Shown here piece by piece: positions 1-10,979 of a stretch of DNA of 64,000 bases; positions within the stretch are counted from its first letter, which is position 1, and every line of letters begins with the position of its first letter. Source of the stretch: Annona cherimola (Eukaryota > Streptophyta > Magnoliopsida > Magnoliales > Annonaceae); NCBI GenBank assembly GCA_030490835.1, contig CM059971.1:98856595-98920594 (forward strand), read 5' to 3'. The position numbers and the translations under genes were made by a program. A model generated the notes under the pieces. That model saw nothing but the letters and a program-made list of their open reading frames with translations, was not told the DNA's origin and did no database searches.

Positions 1-538
1 GTTTTATCTTTAACATCGTATGTGCACATATATTTTAATAAATTAAAGTTTAAATGAATTTTGTACTTTGTGAAGTATAAATTTAAATGAATTTATATAT
101 ACGTCATTGACTTCTGAAAGACTCTTATAAATACGCTTATGACTTATGATTATAATATATTAATAGTTTTAATGATTAGGTCATTATGGTTTATACTTCA
201 TATTTTTATATAATAATATAAACAATAATACATTTACATATGATTTTAAAACACAAATGAGTATTATTTTACATTATTTAAAATAACATAGAACTTTTTT
301 AAAAAATATTATATTTGAATATTAAAGGAACCGATTTGGAACGGAAACCAGAACCGACTCTATGGGTAATGGATACGGTAGGGTATACTAGGAACCGAAC
401 CGACAAATGGGTAGGGTAGGGTATGCCTTTTACAAATAGGGTATGGGTAGGGTAGACCACTACCCGAACCAAACCGACCCAAGTTGCACCCATATCCCAC
501 ACCTCTCTCTATCCCTCGAAAGTGATCCCTCCCGCTCG
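1..538. other. AT-rich flank and GGTAGGGTA-type low-complexity repeat
   Basis: Bases 1-310 are AT-rich with no coding signal. About 320-505 is built from short degenerate words (GGGTAGGGTA, GAACCGA, CCGACCC) that resemble the repetitive ends of non-autonomous hAT-like elements. The right edge, read on the minus strand, begins AGGTGTGGGATATGG. I see no matching left end, so this is at most a fragment. About 500-600 is CT-rich and leads into the bZIP pseudogene, where it could be an old 5' UTR. Confidence 0.4.
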
Positions 539-688
539 CTCTCTCTCTCCCTCGACACTCTCTCTCCCTCCCGCTCGCCCTCTCTTTTCCACACCTCGGA
601 GTTTCATTGGGATTCTTAGTTTTTCTTGTTTGTGTTGCTCTAATTGTGATTCGCGGAAAAATCTTGGATCTTTTTTGAGTTTCAGTTA

Positions 689-1300
689 ATGGGTTTTAAA
701 ACCATGGTCTCTCCCGACAGAGGTCCAGCGCCTCATTTCCCGCCCCTGGCAAGGCAAGGCCCCATCTACAATCTCACCCTCGATGAGCTCCAAAACCAGC
801 TCGGGGAATTAGGAAAGCCCTTGAGCAACATGAACTTAGATGAGCAGCTGAAGATGTGATAGCAGCAGAGGAAGGGCAGGTGTTGCATTATCCACAGGCT
901 AACACTGCCAATGCCCATGCATCTTCTTCCTCTACTTGCTTACTCCCAGGAAATTTGCACCTAAGCCAAACAGACAGTCAGAAGACGGTGAATGAGGTGT
1001 GGAAAGGCATCGTTCAGCAAGACCAAGGAAACGTTGGTGGTGATGGTGGGGAAGGGTGTGTTCAACGACAGCCTACTCTCGGAGAAATGACACTCGAAGA
1101 TTTCTTGATTCGTGCTGGAGCCATGAATTTGGTAAACCAAGATGTGGGTGTGGCAGTAAATCCCAGACATCCATGGCAATCAATCCGGCGGCAATCGTCG
1201 CCACACAGAGAGTTGATTGGTTGCAATATCACATGGTCGGATTTCAACAGCAGCAGATGGCAGTGCTAAGTTCTAGTTTGCATGTTCCATCGCCGGTTTT
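689..1300 (+). pseudogene. broken 5' part of an ABI5/DPBF-type (group A) bZIP transcription factor gene
   Basis: Starting at the ATG at 689 the reading shows LARQGPIYNLTLDELQNQLG and GKPLSNMNLDE, the conserved N-terminal block of group A bZIP factors (ABI5, DPBF and ABF proteins of abscisic acid signalling). It meets TGA at 857. Reading continues one frame over from 856 (IAAEEGQV) and reaches the second family block, PTLGEMTLEDFLIRAGAMN, then NPRHPWQSI. Near 1175-1200 it shifts again, into VDWLQYHMVGFQQQQMAVL, also typical of the family. Two single-base-type frameshifts therefore break the gene. After about 1300 it runs into a GA repeat, and the basic region and leucine zipper are absent. The bases before 689 end in TTTCAG, which may be an old 5'-UTR intron acceptor. 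Family assignment is sure; the cause of truncation is not visible. Confidence 0.85.
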
Positions 1301-1395
1301 CAGCAAAAGAGAGAGACAGCGAGCGGGAGAGAAAGAGAGAGCGGGACGAGAGAGATGCGGGAGAGAGAGGGCGAGCGGGAGGAAGAGAGAGCGGC

Positions 1396-1460
<65 letters not shown>
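1300..1460. repeat. GA-rich tract and (GA)n microsatellite
   Basis: A purine-rich stretch ends in a pure GA run at about 1399-1460. It lies directly 3' of the bZIP pseudogene and replaces the part where the rest of that gene should be. Open frames across it are low-complexity Arg/Glu artefacts. Confidence 0.95.
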
Positions 1461-1462
<2 letters not shown>

Positions 1463-1686
1463 GCGGGAGGGTCTGCCGGAAATATTTCCCCCTGACAGGG
1501 GGTTGGCCTATATTTTTCCGGGCATTAATGCCCCTGTCACGCCGCAATCAAAAAGCACGTTTCATCCAATGGCCGACGCGAGCTCCGCTTCATCCAACGG
1601 TGTCGAGTGCTGGTCGCACACGTCAGGCTCGACCGACCGATCGTAAATGATCGGCACTCCTGATTCCTAGGGGTGTTATTCTCCAT

Positions 1687-1834
1687 TAGATGTTTAATCG
1701 TAATAGATGTTGAGAAGAAATGTTAGATGTTTAATCGTAATAGATGTTGAGAAGAAATGTTAGATGTTTAATCGTAATAGATGTTGAGAAGAAATGTTAG
1801 ATGTTTAATCGTAATAGATGTTGAGAAGAAATAT
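1687..1834. repeat. tandem repeat, four 37-bp units
   Basis: Four head-to-tail copies of a 37-bp unit beginning TAGATGTTTAATCG and ending GAGAAGAAATGT. The first three look identical and the fourth differs near its end (ATAT for ATGT). Each unit contains TAGATGTT twice, so it may itself have grown from a shorter word. Confidence 0.95.
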
Positions 1835-2369
1835 TAGAAAAAATTGTAAGTGTCTAAGGACTTCAATATGAAAGATGTTGAGATGGACGTAAATATCTCT
1901 GATAAAAAAAAATTATGTCTATGTGATCGAACCGAATGTACGATTCATCGAGAATTTAAAGTACATTTTATGAGAAGTAATTCCGAGTAAATTGTTTATT
2001 GTTGAGTGCAAACATTTTTTTCCCACTTCCCGTATATTTTTTAATATTTGACCCATCCGTAATTCATTTATATAGATAATGACGATGCTAAAAATCAGTA
2101 TAAAAAATTATGAGGCTAAAAATCAAATATTTTGAATACTCTTACATGTTATGTATTTACTTCTAAAATTTAAGAGTTTCTTATTAACTCTAAAATTATG
2201 TTAAATATTATAATAGTTTATAATCAAAGTATTTTTGGCATTATAAATATATACATATTAATCAATATTTTAAATGAAGAATTCTAGAAAAAATATAGGA
2301 AGAAATCATTTTGTTATGAAAGGTGTATATTTAATTAGAAAATGAAGAGCCTAAGTACAAAAAGTTTAC
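1835..2369. other. AT-rich intergenic sequence
   Basis: No open frame, RNA gene or recognisable repeat was found here. Confidence 0.6.
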
Positions 2370-4240
2370 GATTTGGTTGGGTGGACAGCCCCCACCACGT
2401 TACATTGGATTCCATCATCGCTAACACAAAGGATGCTAAAACATGAGCTACCTAATTTCCTTCTCTTAAGACATGTAGGTACTTCAAAGATTGGAATGTT
2501 GTCTCTTGATGTTTTATATCATCAAGTATGGTACCAACAGAAGATAGCATATTGCATTCTTCATTGAGAAAACTGATCAAAATTAGAGAATCATTCTCAA
2601 TCTTGACTTTGCACCTTTAGTTCTGCTCCCCATCTAATCCCAAATGCCAAGGCCATAGCTTTGATTGTGAGGAGTTTGTTAAGCCATTTATTTTTCAACA
2701 TAGCCAACCAAAGACTCACAATTTTGGTTTCTCAAGATAGTAGCCGACCCCATGTTGTTTGCCCTGAAATTTGTACAACCATCAACGTTGATTTTGAGGC
2801 TGCCAATCGTCGGCCTCACCCTCCTTGGCTATAGCTCCATATGGTGACTGCCTAGGGTCTGTATTTGGGTCGCAGCAACATAGTCATCTAAATGTCCTTA
2901 CACCAGTCCACAATACTCCCAACAACCTATATGTTCCCTTCCTTTCTTTTCTTTTTTTGTTTCTTAAAGACTAGACTTTTCAACAAAAGGTTATGAACAA
3001 GGCAATTTTACCATCATCACTTGATCTGGCCAGTTGTCTGAGGATGCATTGGATTGCTTTCTAGCTGTCCAGATGTTTCTTTCAGGGAAGAGGAGCTCTC
3101 TTTCAGCATAGACGGAGCTGCAAAAAAAACGTGATTGATCTCTTTCTTTGATTGGTCGTAAAGGATATAGCTTTGATCAACTAGAATGTCTCTTCTTATA
3201 AGATTTATCTTGGTTGGGGAATATTTCTAACTAGCAGCCATCCGAATATTTTTTTCTTGGGATTTTTGCCTTTCAAATTTTCTTCGACACAATTCTATCA
3301 AGCTTCTCCACTGTCTTTCTCACTCTGATCTTGTACCCTGCAAAAAAGAGAGCATTGTTAACTATCAGCCTGTAGGCTGATTTTACCTTGTACCCTCCAT
3401 CTGGATCTGCTGCCCAAAACTAGCTGTCCTTCTTTTCATGTTGAGGCAGGGGAACCAGCTGAATTGATCTCCATCCAGCTTCACCCACGGCAGCATGAAT
3501 CCTTTCTCTCTTTCAAGTATCATAACCTTGATTAATAAAAAAGTTGGCAGGCACATCTTTAGGAATATCGACAGGGAGGGGCCTTGCCTTCTTTATTTCT
3601 TGTCCAGTGATCATTAAAGAAACTCACCATACACCTTGATCCAATTCTCCATTTGCATCCTTTTTTCTAAGATTGTTCTTGCCTTCATAAAAGACCTTCA
3701 ACTAAAATAATCTCTATTGCCAGCCACAAAATTCCAAATGCCTGTTTTACTGAAATGCTTTGCATGCGAGATTTTATAACACAGTGACTCGGTGTTGATT
3801 ATTAGTCTCGAGAGTTGCTTCGTTAGCATTGCCAGATTAACAACAAGCAGGTTATGAAACCACGTTCCTTTCTCTGACTTCTGAATGCATGTCATTCCAA
3901 GCAGCCCAACTAATTTTCTTTTGACCATCCTTTTCATCCCACAAAAAGCTGCTCAATAGGTCATTCGGCTCTTGACAGAAAATCTTCGAGGGAGGAAAAT
4001 GCTCATAGAATAGCAGGGTATCACTTGAGTCATTACCTTCATCAGTACTTCTTCCCCCTACCAACAGAAGCTTCTCTTTCCACCTCTAAATTTTCAACTA
4101 GATTCATTCTTTCAAGTATTTGACCACAACCTTTTTGGATCTCTTAAGCCATCAAGGAGTCCAAGATAATCACGGAAATCACCTCTTTGAGTTCCCAACA
4201 TTTGAGCAAAGTCAATTTGACAAACATTTGTAAGGAATTA
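2370..4240 (-). mobile_element. decayed LINE (non-LTR retrotransposon), 3' part of ORF2
   Basis: Read on the minus strand, 4064-3640 gives LLSSFLWDEKDGQKKISWAA then LVVNLAMLTKQLSRLI and NTESLCYKISHAKHF. This is the C-terminal reverse-transcriptase region of plant LINE ORF2, where intact copies read roughly FLWG..D..KKI.W..W..LA.LAKQ.WR. Farther along, about 3350-3000, come pieces such as VNNALFFAGYKIR and QSKKEINHVFFA, matching the zf-RVT zinc-binding region (C..C...ETINHVFFEC). About 2900-2380 resembles the C-terminal RNase H domain (EECNMLSSVGTILDDI, SLKYLHVLREGN). Many stops and frameshifts interrupt it. Upstream endonuclease and RT catalytic parts are absent, as expected of a 5'-truncated copy. 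It is not functional. Confidence 0.8.
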
Positions 4241-5518
4241 CTTCCCATGTTTAATTTAGTATAAAATTTTTGTCATTAATTAATGAAGCAAAACTATGTT
4301 AAAATAATATAAGAGAAGAAAAGGATAAGGCCAAAATAGATTATTTTATTTTGAAAAAACAAATACAGAGTTTCTATGTATCTTTTTTTTTATATAAATA
4401 AGCTTTTATATATCATATACCAGAAGTTAATATCAGGTTTGAGAGTTCAAGGAATTGCAATAATGTTTGGCTTGTCTTGGATTCGGTGGAGCCACATTCA
4501 TGAATCATCATGGCACCTTTCGGATCATTATACTCCACCCAGCTCTATATTTGAAGCGTGATGTGCGTTATCATTATCATTATTATTTTCTCATCGATAA
4601 CAACATACGGCTTTCATATTAGGCACGCTTTGATTAATCTTAATGCTTGCTTATGAGATCTGAAGTTCAGACTTTCACAGGAACCATATTTTCAAATTAA
4701 TGTAAAAGAAAACACAGAGTTGATTAAAGAACTAAGGCTTTTCTCTTGTGAAACTAGACGAGAACATTATCCTTTTGAATTTGATATTTTTTCTAATTTT
4801 TTAAAGATAAATCGTGCATCGTATTCTTTTCTATGAATATTTGTGAAAAACAAAATATTATTTTACGGTGTATTTGGTCTTAAATAAAATTCGATCTAAA
4901 ACTTTCACTTTTTATAGCTACCCAATTTTTTAATTATTTTTCGTACATTCCAATATAAACTATCATACTTTTTAATCATTTTTACACAATTATTCATATA
5001 ATGAACATCTTTATTTTAATTTTATTCTTTTTATTACTCATTATTATCCCGATCATGTCATATTATTTTCTCTCATTTCAACTATTTTTTCACACTAAAA
5101 ATTTTTTTATTCAAAAATTTTATCATTTCCCAAATCCACCCTAATCAAATTTAGGATAAATCTTAAATATATCTACAAGTTTTGTACAAATTTCAAATAT
5201 CTCCATGGACTTTCAATAATTTCTTACATAGTCGTGTACCTTGCCTAAAATTTTACTTATACATATGTCATCAAGAATACGTTAAATATGTTGTTAGTCT
5301 ATGTACAAAATAACAAACAAAATAAGCTTAATCCCTACCTTAAATTTCATTTCATTATCTAATTCCCATTCTAGCTTTGATTTCTATTCATAATTTCTAT
5401 TAGAATAAAAATTAGGCTCAAATGGAAATTAAGGATTGAATGAGAAGCATGACACGAACTGCAAATTAGAATAGAAATCAAGGCGTGGGCAGTTTGTGGG
5501 CAGTTTTTTATTTCATAT
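4241..5518. other. AT-rich intergenic sequence
   Basis: No supported gene. Short open frames (for example 4376-4561) have no recognisable domains and low-complexity composition. Confidence 0.6.
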
Positions 5519-5527
5519 GGGCTAATG
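5519..5527. repeat. target site duplication, left copy (GGGCTAATG)
   Basis: Nine bases identical to 5897-5905, on either side of the MITE at 5528-5896. Confidence 0.85.
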
Positions 5528-5896
5528 GGACGCTGGTTCAATGCACCCGGGTGTACTGAACCCTTTTTTATATTTTTTTTGAAACCTTTTTTTATGAAAA
5601 TGTTAACCTAAGTGTATTTAACATGTATATAAATTTTTATCATTTTTGGAGATTTTTAGATATTTTTTTCGAATTTTTTAAAATCAATGGCATTTTTAGT
5701 AATTTAAAATTACTAAAAATGCAACTGAGTTTAAAAAATTCAAAAAAAATATCTAAAAATATCCAAAATTGATAAAAATTTATACACGTGTTAAATACAA
5801 TTAGATTAATAGTCATGTAAAAAAATTTTCAAAATAAAAAAATAAAAAATAAGTTCAGTACAACCGGGTGGAGCCGGGTGCATTGAACCAGCGCCC
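5528..5896. mobile_element. hairpin MITE with 9-bp target duplication (Mutator-like ends)
   Basis: Left end GGACGCTGGTTCAATGCACC and right end, read on the minus strand, GGGCGCTGGTTCAATGCACC form terminal inverted repeats. The whole element folds back on itself about a centre near 5705 (AATTTAAAATTACTAAAAAT). It is flanked by the same nine bases, GGGCTAATG, at 5519-5527 and 5897-5905. A 9-bp duplication is the hallmark of Mutator-superfamily insertion. There is no coding capacity. The arm contains GTTAACCTAAGTGTATTTAA and the ATTTTTGGAGATTTTTAGAT word shared with other hairpins in this window. Confidence 0.88.
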
Positions 5897-5905
5897 GGGC
5901 TAATG
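5897..5905. repeat. target site duplication, right copy (GGGCTAATG)
   Basis: Partner of 5519-5527. Confidence 0.85.
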
Positions 5906-6110
5906 ACCCATCTGTATAGCATGGGTATAAGTTGTATTTTGGGCAAAACACGTGGGCATGAGAAAAACTATTGAAAGCTTGTGAGTATACTTACAATTAG
6001 TTTCAAAACTTGCAGGTATATTTGAGCATTTTTCTTAATTTTTATATATCCTAAGTACAGTGAGAATGCATTTATAATATTACTTTTTAATATTAATAAG
6101 TGAGATTTGT

Positions 6111-6305
6111 TTCTTATGTGGTCGGCCACACGTGAGGCCGTCAGAAAATATTTTTTAATTTTTTGTTTTTTTTTAAATGCACGGGTCTAATTAATTTTAC
6201 ACAAAGAAAAATATAACAGGATGCTCACACATTTATAAAAAGTTAAAAAATATATTTTTTCTGGCCAGCCGCATGCAAGGCAGTGTGTGGCCAGCAACAT
6301 AAGAA
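6111..6305. mobile_element. short hairpin MITE, GGCCACAC ends
   Basis: The left end TTCTTATGTGGTCGGCCACA is mirrored by the right end, which on the minus strand reads TTCTTATGTTGCTGGCCACA. Next to each end both arms carry a matching T-rich AAAATATTTTTTAA-like block. Length is about 195 bp with no open frame. No clear target duplication was found. Confidence 0.65.
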
Positions 6306-6659
6306 CACAACCGATTATAAATTATAGGTCTTCCGATCAAAATTATTTCTTACATTTAAGTTAAGTAAATAATTTTAAACAAAATGTATGACTTTGATCT
6401 TAAAAAGAAAATCAAAAGAATGGAAAATAAAAAAGGTATAGTTGACCATCATGCCTTTGGCACGGCGGTACTATGTCTACCCCACAAGATGGGAGTATCA
6501 CGGGCAGATATTGTAAGTAAATATAGGAATGTTGTATGAAAAATTTGTAAATTGGGGGACAAAATGCTCCATAGTACCATTCAAACCCCAGTTTACTACT
6601 TTGAGGACAATACTGCCACTAACAAAAACTAAATCAAAAGTTATGATACTAAGAAATTA

Positions 6660-7150
6660 CAGTAATATTTCGATGAATTAGGGTGTAAAACTTTATTTTT
6701 TAAATTTTTTTATAAAATTATTAATATACTTTATTTAATCTATAAATTAAATTTTACCATTTTTGAAGATGTATTTTTTAAAATAGGGGAGGTTTTAGTC
6801 ATTTTAAATGAATAAAATACACCTAAATTAATATTTTTATAAAAAAAAATTTAAAAAAAAATTTAAAAATAGAGTCTTGCACCTAATGCATTAAAATTTT
6901 AGTACATCAATTTTACCCTTTTGGAGATTTTTATATATTTTTTGATTTTTTAAAATAGGGGCGGTTTTAGCCATTTTTAAATGACTAAAATATCCCTATT
7001 TTTAAAAATAAAAAAATACATTTATACATCTCCAAAAAAGGTAAAATTTAACATATAAGTTAAATATACTTAGGTTAACAATTTTATAAAAAGATTTTTT
7101 TTAAAAAAATTAAAAAATGGAATTTTGCATCATGATGCAAACATTAACAT
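6660..7150. mobile_element. composite of one complete and one partial hairpin MITE
   Basis: Two adjoining units share the word AAAATAGGGG(A/C)GGTTTTAG. The second, about 6900-7145, is complete. Its left arm TTTTACCCTTTTGGAGATTT is mirrored by CATCTCCAAAAAAGGTAAAA on the right, and both lie outside a centre near 6975 (GCCATTTTTAAATGAC). The first unit has a left arm with ATCTATAAATTAAATTTTAC but only part of the mirrored arm. Both use the AT-rich core found in other hairpins here. Confidence 0.6.
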
Positions 7151-7228
7151 AAAAAGCACCCACAGAGGAGAGACCAGAAATGTAAGTGATGGTTTGAGAC
7201 TTTGAGTGGCCCATTATGCATCATAATG

Positions 7229-7808
7229 CTGTAAAAACCGATCGGACCGGCCGGTCTGATCGGAAACCAGTGAACCTACCGATCCGATTCAGCCGTTTGC
7301 TGGTTTGATGTGCCTACCCGGTGTGAGCCAGTTAGACCGGTGATCTAATCCAAACCGTAACCATAAGGTTTAACCGCTTGAAGAAAAAATAGCTCTAACA
7401 TCTAAACTGTAGCTTCACGGATAGGCACATGTACTGGCATTAATGATTACCATTTACCGTATGAAATAATGAAGACATTCTATTTTTCAGTTATCAAAAT
7501 TTAAATTTTAAATAGATATAAAAAGTATAGTGCAAAGTGTTTAATCGTTGGTTAATCAAGATAACCATACATCCATCAAAAAATTAAGATAACCATATGC
7601 TGTATCTAGTTATTTATATTTAATAGATAAAATCATCCACAATTTTCATCATTATTATAACGTTTTTATTTTAATTCAAATGTATTATATTTTATATATT
7701 TTTAAGTTTTAAATTATCATATTCTTATGTCAATTTACATTTTATAGAACTTTTATTAAATTATCATTATAAAATACTTGATGACGGTTCAATCTGGTTT
7801 TCACAGCT
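7229..7808. mobile_element. possible hAT-like fragment with ACCGGTC-rich ends
   Basis: GCTGTAAAAACCGATCGG at the left resembles the right end read on the minus strand, GCTGTGAAAACCAGATTG. The terminal 100 bases carry repeated ACCGG/GGACCGG words. I could not find a convincing target duplication, so the boundaries are tentative. Confidence 0.35.
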
Positions 7809-7849
7809 AGTTTGAACCAGATCGGTGGCGTCACCGGTTTGATTATCAG

Positions 7850-8155
7850 TTCGGGTGCTGATCAGGTGCATATATCTATTTTTATATATATTTTTTTAAA
7901 TTTTTTTACACAAATGTTAATTTAATTGCATTTAATATGTATATCAATTTTTACCATTTTTAACATGTATACCATTTTAGTAATTTTAAAATGTCACTGA
8001 TTTTTAAAAATTCGAAATAAATATTTAAAAATTTCCAAAAATTATAAAAATTGATATACATATCAAATACAATTAGATTAACAGTTATATAAAAAAAATT
8101 TAAAAAAAGTATATACACCTAAAAGCACTGAGGTTCAATGCTATCGAGCGCACCT
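7850..8155. mobile_element. hairpin MITE of the shared AT-rich core family
   Basis: The left arm has ACACAAATGTTAATTTAATT and ATATCAATTTTTACC. The right arm has the mirror, AAAAATTGATATACATATC and AATTAGATTAACAGTTATA. The centre is near 7990 (TAGTAATTTTAAAATG). The outer ends are degenerate (GATCAGGTGCATATA, GAGCGCACCTCACAC). It is non-coding. Confidence 0.6.
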
Positions 8156-9480
8156 CACACTGAATAACATCAAAGTCTGATCGAGCCAGCATACGCGCGG
8201 AAAAGGATACGCGCCGGCAATCTCGGAAGATGCTTCGGTGTTTCGTCAGTATGTGCCCCCTCAACGGCATTCCTCCAAAACTTCCGCCGAATGCTGCATA
8301 TTCAAATTCCTACTCTCTCTTATCAAAAAAAATTCCTACTTTCAATGCGGTTTAGAATCATATTTTTCTACAATATACCAAGAATCATTTCAATCAGATT
8401 TTCGAGGTTGCCAAGGTTGCTTATATATATATATATAATCCTTACGTAAATTAAAAGAATACTTAGACTCATTCATAGATACATCGAAATATGATAATAT
8501 TTTTTATAAAATTATAAAATTATATTTTAAACGGTTAAACGGTTTAGTTGTTAAATATATATTTGAGATTGATATACAATTTAAATAATTTTATTACACT
8601 AATTTTGTACATTTTTAATACATATTTTTAATTTAGATAAAAATTAATTTATTAATAAATGAATGATTTTGAAACACCATGAAAGTAAATCGCACACACA
8701 TATATATTTTATTGCTACTTATACACTATGACAACTAATATTAAAATCAAGCAACTTCACAATTGATGACCTATTGTCAAAAAAGTCGGGCATCTGAAAC
8801 CTTTGCTTTGTAGCAATATAGAAAATATTTCTCTCCTTCGTGAAAGTATAGGAAAAAATGTCCTTCTGATAACGAGGGTATTTACAAAATATCTCTCCAT
8901 GGTTAGGGTCGTAAAAGGGCCTAATTTATAATATCAAGATGTCAAAGTGTATGTAATTTAAATTTAAAAAAGCACTTTCGTAACCCTCACAACATGAAGT
9001 GAATTTTTGTAACCACTCCACCCTCATAAAAATTTGTAAAGCCCACAATGAGGGAAAAATGCAATAAAGAACTTGCATTAGGCAAGACTAGAATTGGGAT
9101 TGACATATTATATGCCCTTGTCCCATACCACTAGGGCATCGCGCTAATGGCCATGACACATATATTTGAAGAAAAGAAAAAGTGGCCAAAGAAATTCTTC
9201 TTGTAAAGAGTTCTGATTGTATAGAATTATCAAGGATTATATTTTGGATGCGGATTACACCAATTTGAAAATTGTTGTGAGCAATAATTTTCAATATTAA
9301 TTAGCATGCTACTTTTGTAAGATAGTTATCACTACAAGACATTTTACAAATTATTTTAATCCACGTTCTTGTATTTTTGTTGCTACCTCAAAAATGATCT
9401 CTTTTTCTTCTCCATTCTACTTGTTTTGAATGAGGAGATAATGAAATGATTGGTAGTTGGATATTTCATTATAGGATTCT
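8156..9480. other. intergenic sequence without a supported gene
   Basis: AT-rich. Short frames at 8238-8438 and 9088-9294 show no known domain. Confidence 0.55.
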
Positions 9481-9484
9481 AGTT

Positions 9485-10210
9485 ACATGCACCAGAGTAT
9501 ACTTAGATTTGGTGCGCCCATTTTTTAAATTTTTTTTACACAACTGTTAATCTAAGTATATTTAACACGCATATTAATTTTTACCATGTTTTGAGATTTT
9601 TTAAATATTTTTTAGATTTTAGGTAACAGTCAAAATAAATAGGCTCGATGTATAAACTCGTTTATACCATTCCTAAAAGTAAGTCTTAAAATTTATTAAA
9701 TCTACAATCTCTTAAGCATAATAAGATTGAAGTGTTCAATCCTTCTCTCATAAGTGGTTGGACACCTACTTAAACTAGTCCTAAATATATGAAATTTTAT
9801 TTTTGTCAATGTTGTTCAATTAATCTTTTGTTTAAAAGGAGAATAGTTTCATATTGATCAAATAAAGAGATTGTTTGTTCAACAGTTTTTATTGTGTAGT
9901 TTGTTAAGAGTTGAAATGACATTTTTTTTATATATTTGACTGTATGAGATATCATGTATTTTTCAGTCATTTAAGTCTTTTTCTAGATTATTTATATTAG
10001 TTTCTTCTGTGTTTAATACATTACCTTGGCTACTGCTTAATTTAGAGCTAAAGTTTCTAGATAATGCGTTTATGGTAAAAATTAATACACTTGTTAAATA
10101 CACTTTGATTAATAATTTTATGAAAAATTTTGAAACTTTTTTAAAAAAGTTAAATGCATCTGAGTGCACTAAGTCAAAATGCACTCGGATGCATACAGCT
10201 GAAATCCTTC
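9485..10210. mobile_element. hairpin MITE split by about 430 bp of other sequence
   Basis: A left arm at about 9485-9620 has ATGCACCAGAGTATACTTAG, CACAACTGTTAATCTAAG and ATTAATTTTTACCATGTTTT. Its mirror is at about 10070-10200, with GGTAAAAATTAATACACTTG, TTGATTAATAATTTTATG and GCACTCGGATGCAT. Between them, 9621-10060 is unrelated AT-rich DNA, which suggests a later insertion near the hairpin loop. An open frame at 10009-10275 is an artefact of this arm. Confidence 0.5.
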
Positions 10211-10317
10211 ATTATGTTGCTGAGCATTGTATTAGGACACTAGATATCTTTGTTTTTTTATTACAAATAGATTAGTAATAAGATGTATGAGAAATATTCC
10301 TGTTAGCCCGGTCCAAA

Positions 10318-10616
10318 TAATGACTTCATTAGCCCACTTCAAGAAATTTATTTAAATTTTTTATTTTTTTGTAGACTTGTTAATATAGATGTATTTAGTA
10401 TATAACCAAGTTTTACTATTTTTGGATATGTATATATAATTTTTCATTAAAATAACTAAAATACCCTTATGTTAAAAAATCTTTAAAAGATATATACATA
10501 TAAAAAACGATAAGACTTAATCTATATTAAATAAACTTAAAAAATAAGTGTACGAAGAAAAAAGCAAAAAAAAAATTTCTAAATGAATTTTTTGAGGTGG
10601 GTTAAATAAGTCATTA
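10318..10616. mobile_element. hairpin MITE, TAATGACTT ends
   Basis: The left end TAATGACTTCATTAGCCCAC pairs with the right end, which on the minus strand reads TAATGACTTATTTAACCCAC. The arms carry TACTATTTTTGGATATGTAT and AAAATACCCTTATGTT, close to the core of the palindrome at 60037-60439. It lies about 360 bp upstream of the fucosyltransferase start codon, so it sits in or next to that promoter. Confidence 0.7.
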
Positions 10617-10979
10617 CTTAATTTTTGCTAACAAGATCATATTTTAAAATGTAGATAACTACGGATAAACGTAATTATTTTAAGAAGAAAGGATAGCCGC
10701 GAATACCACTACCCATCTCTACTCGCGCAGATCGCTCTGTTTTGGCAATGGAGCTTTTTCACCTTTGGGGCGACCAACTCCATTACTAGTACCCGAATCA
10801 ACCAAAGCAGGGACCGGAGGCAGGAAGTAGTTGGACGACTCGACTCACCTCGTCGTCTGGAAATTCCAATTCCATTTCCAGTGTTCGATTCTTGAAATAT
10901 GATTGCTCTCTAAAAACAGAGACTTCGATCGATTTTATTTCCTTCTCTCTTCCCAAACGGGGAAAAGAGGGGAGAAATA

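Noticed and set aside
1056..1650. Long open frames on both strands across the GA repeat
   Set aside because: Beyond about 1300 they are Arg/Glu or Ser/Leu runs produced by GA/CT repeats. The first part is the frameshifted bZIP pseudogene.
1687..1834. Possible CRISPR-like array
   Set aside because: The 37-bp units abut directly with no unique spacers, and the context is plant nuclear DNA.
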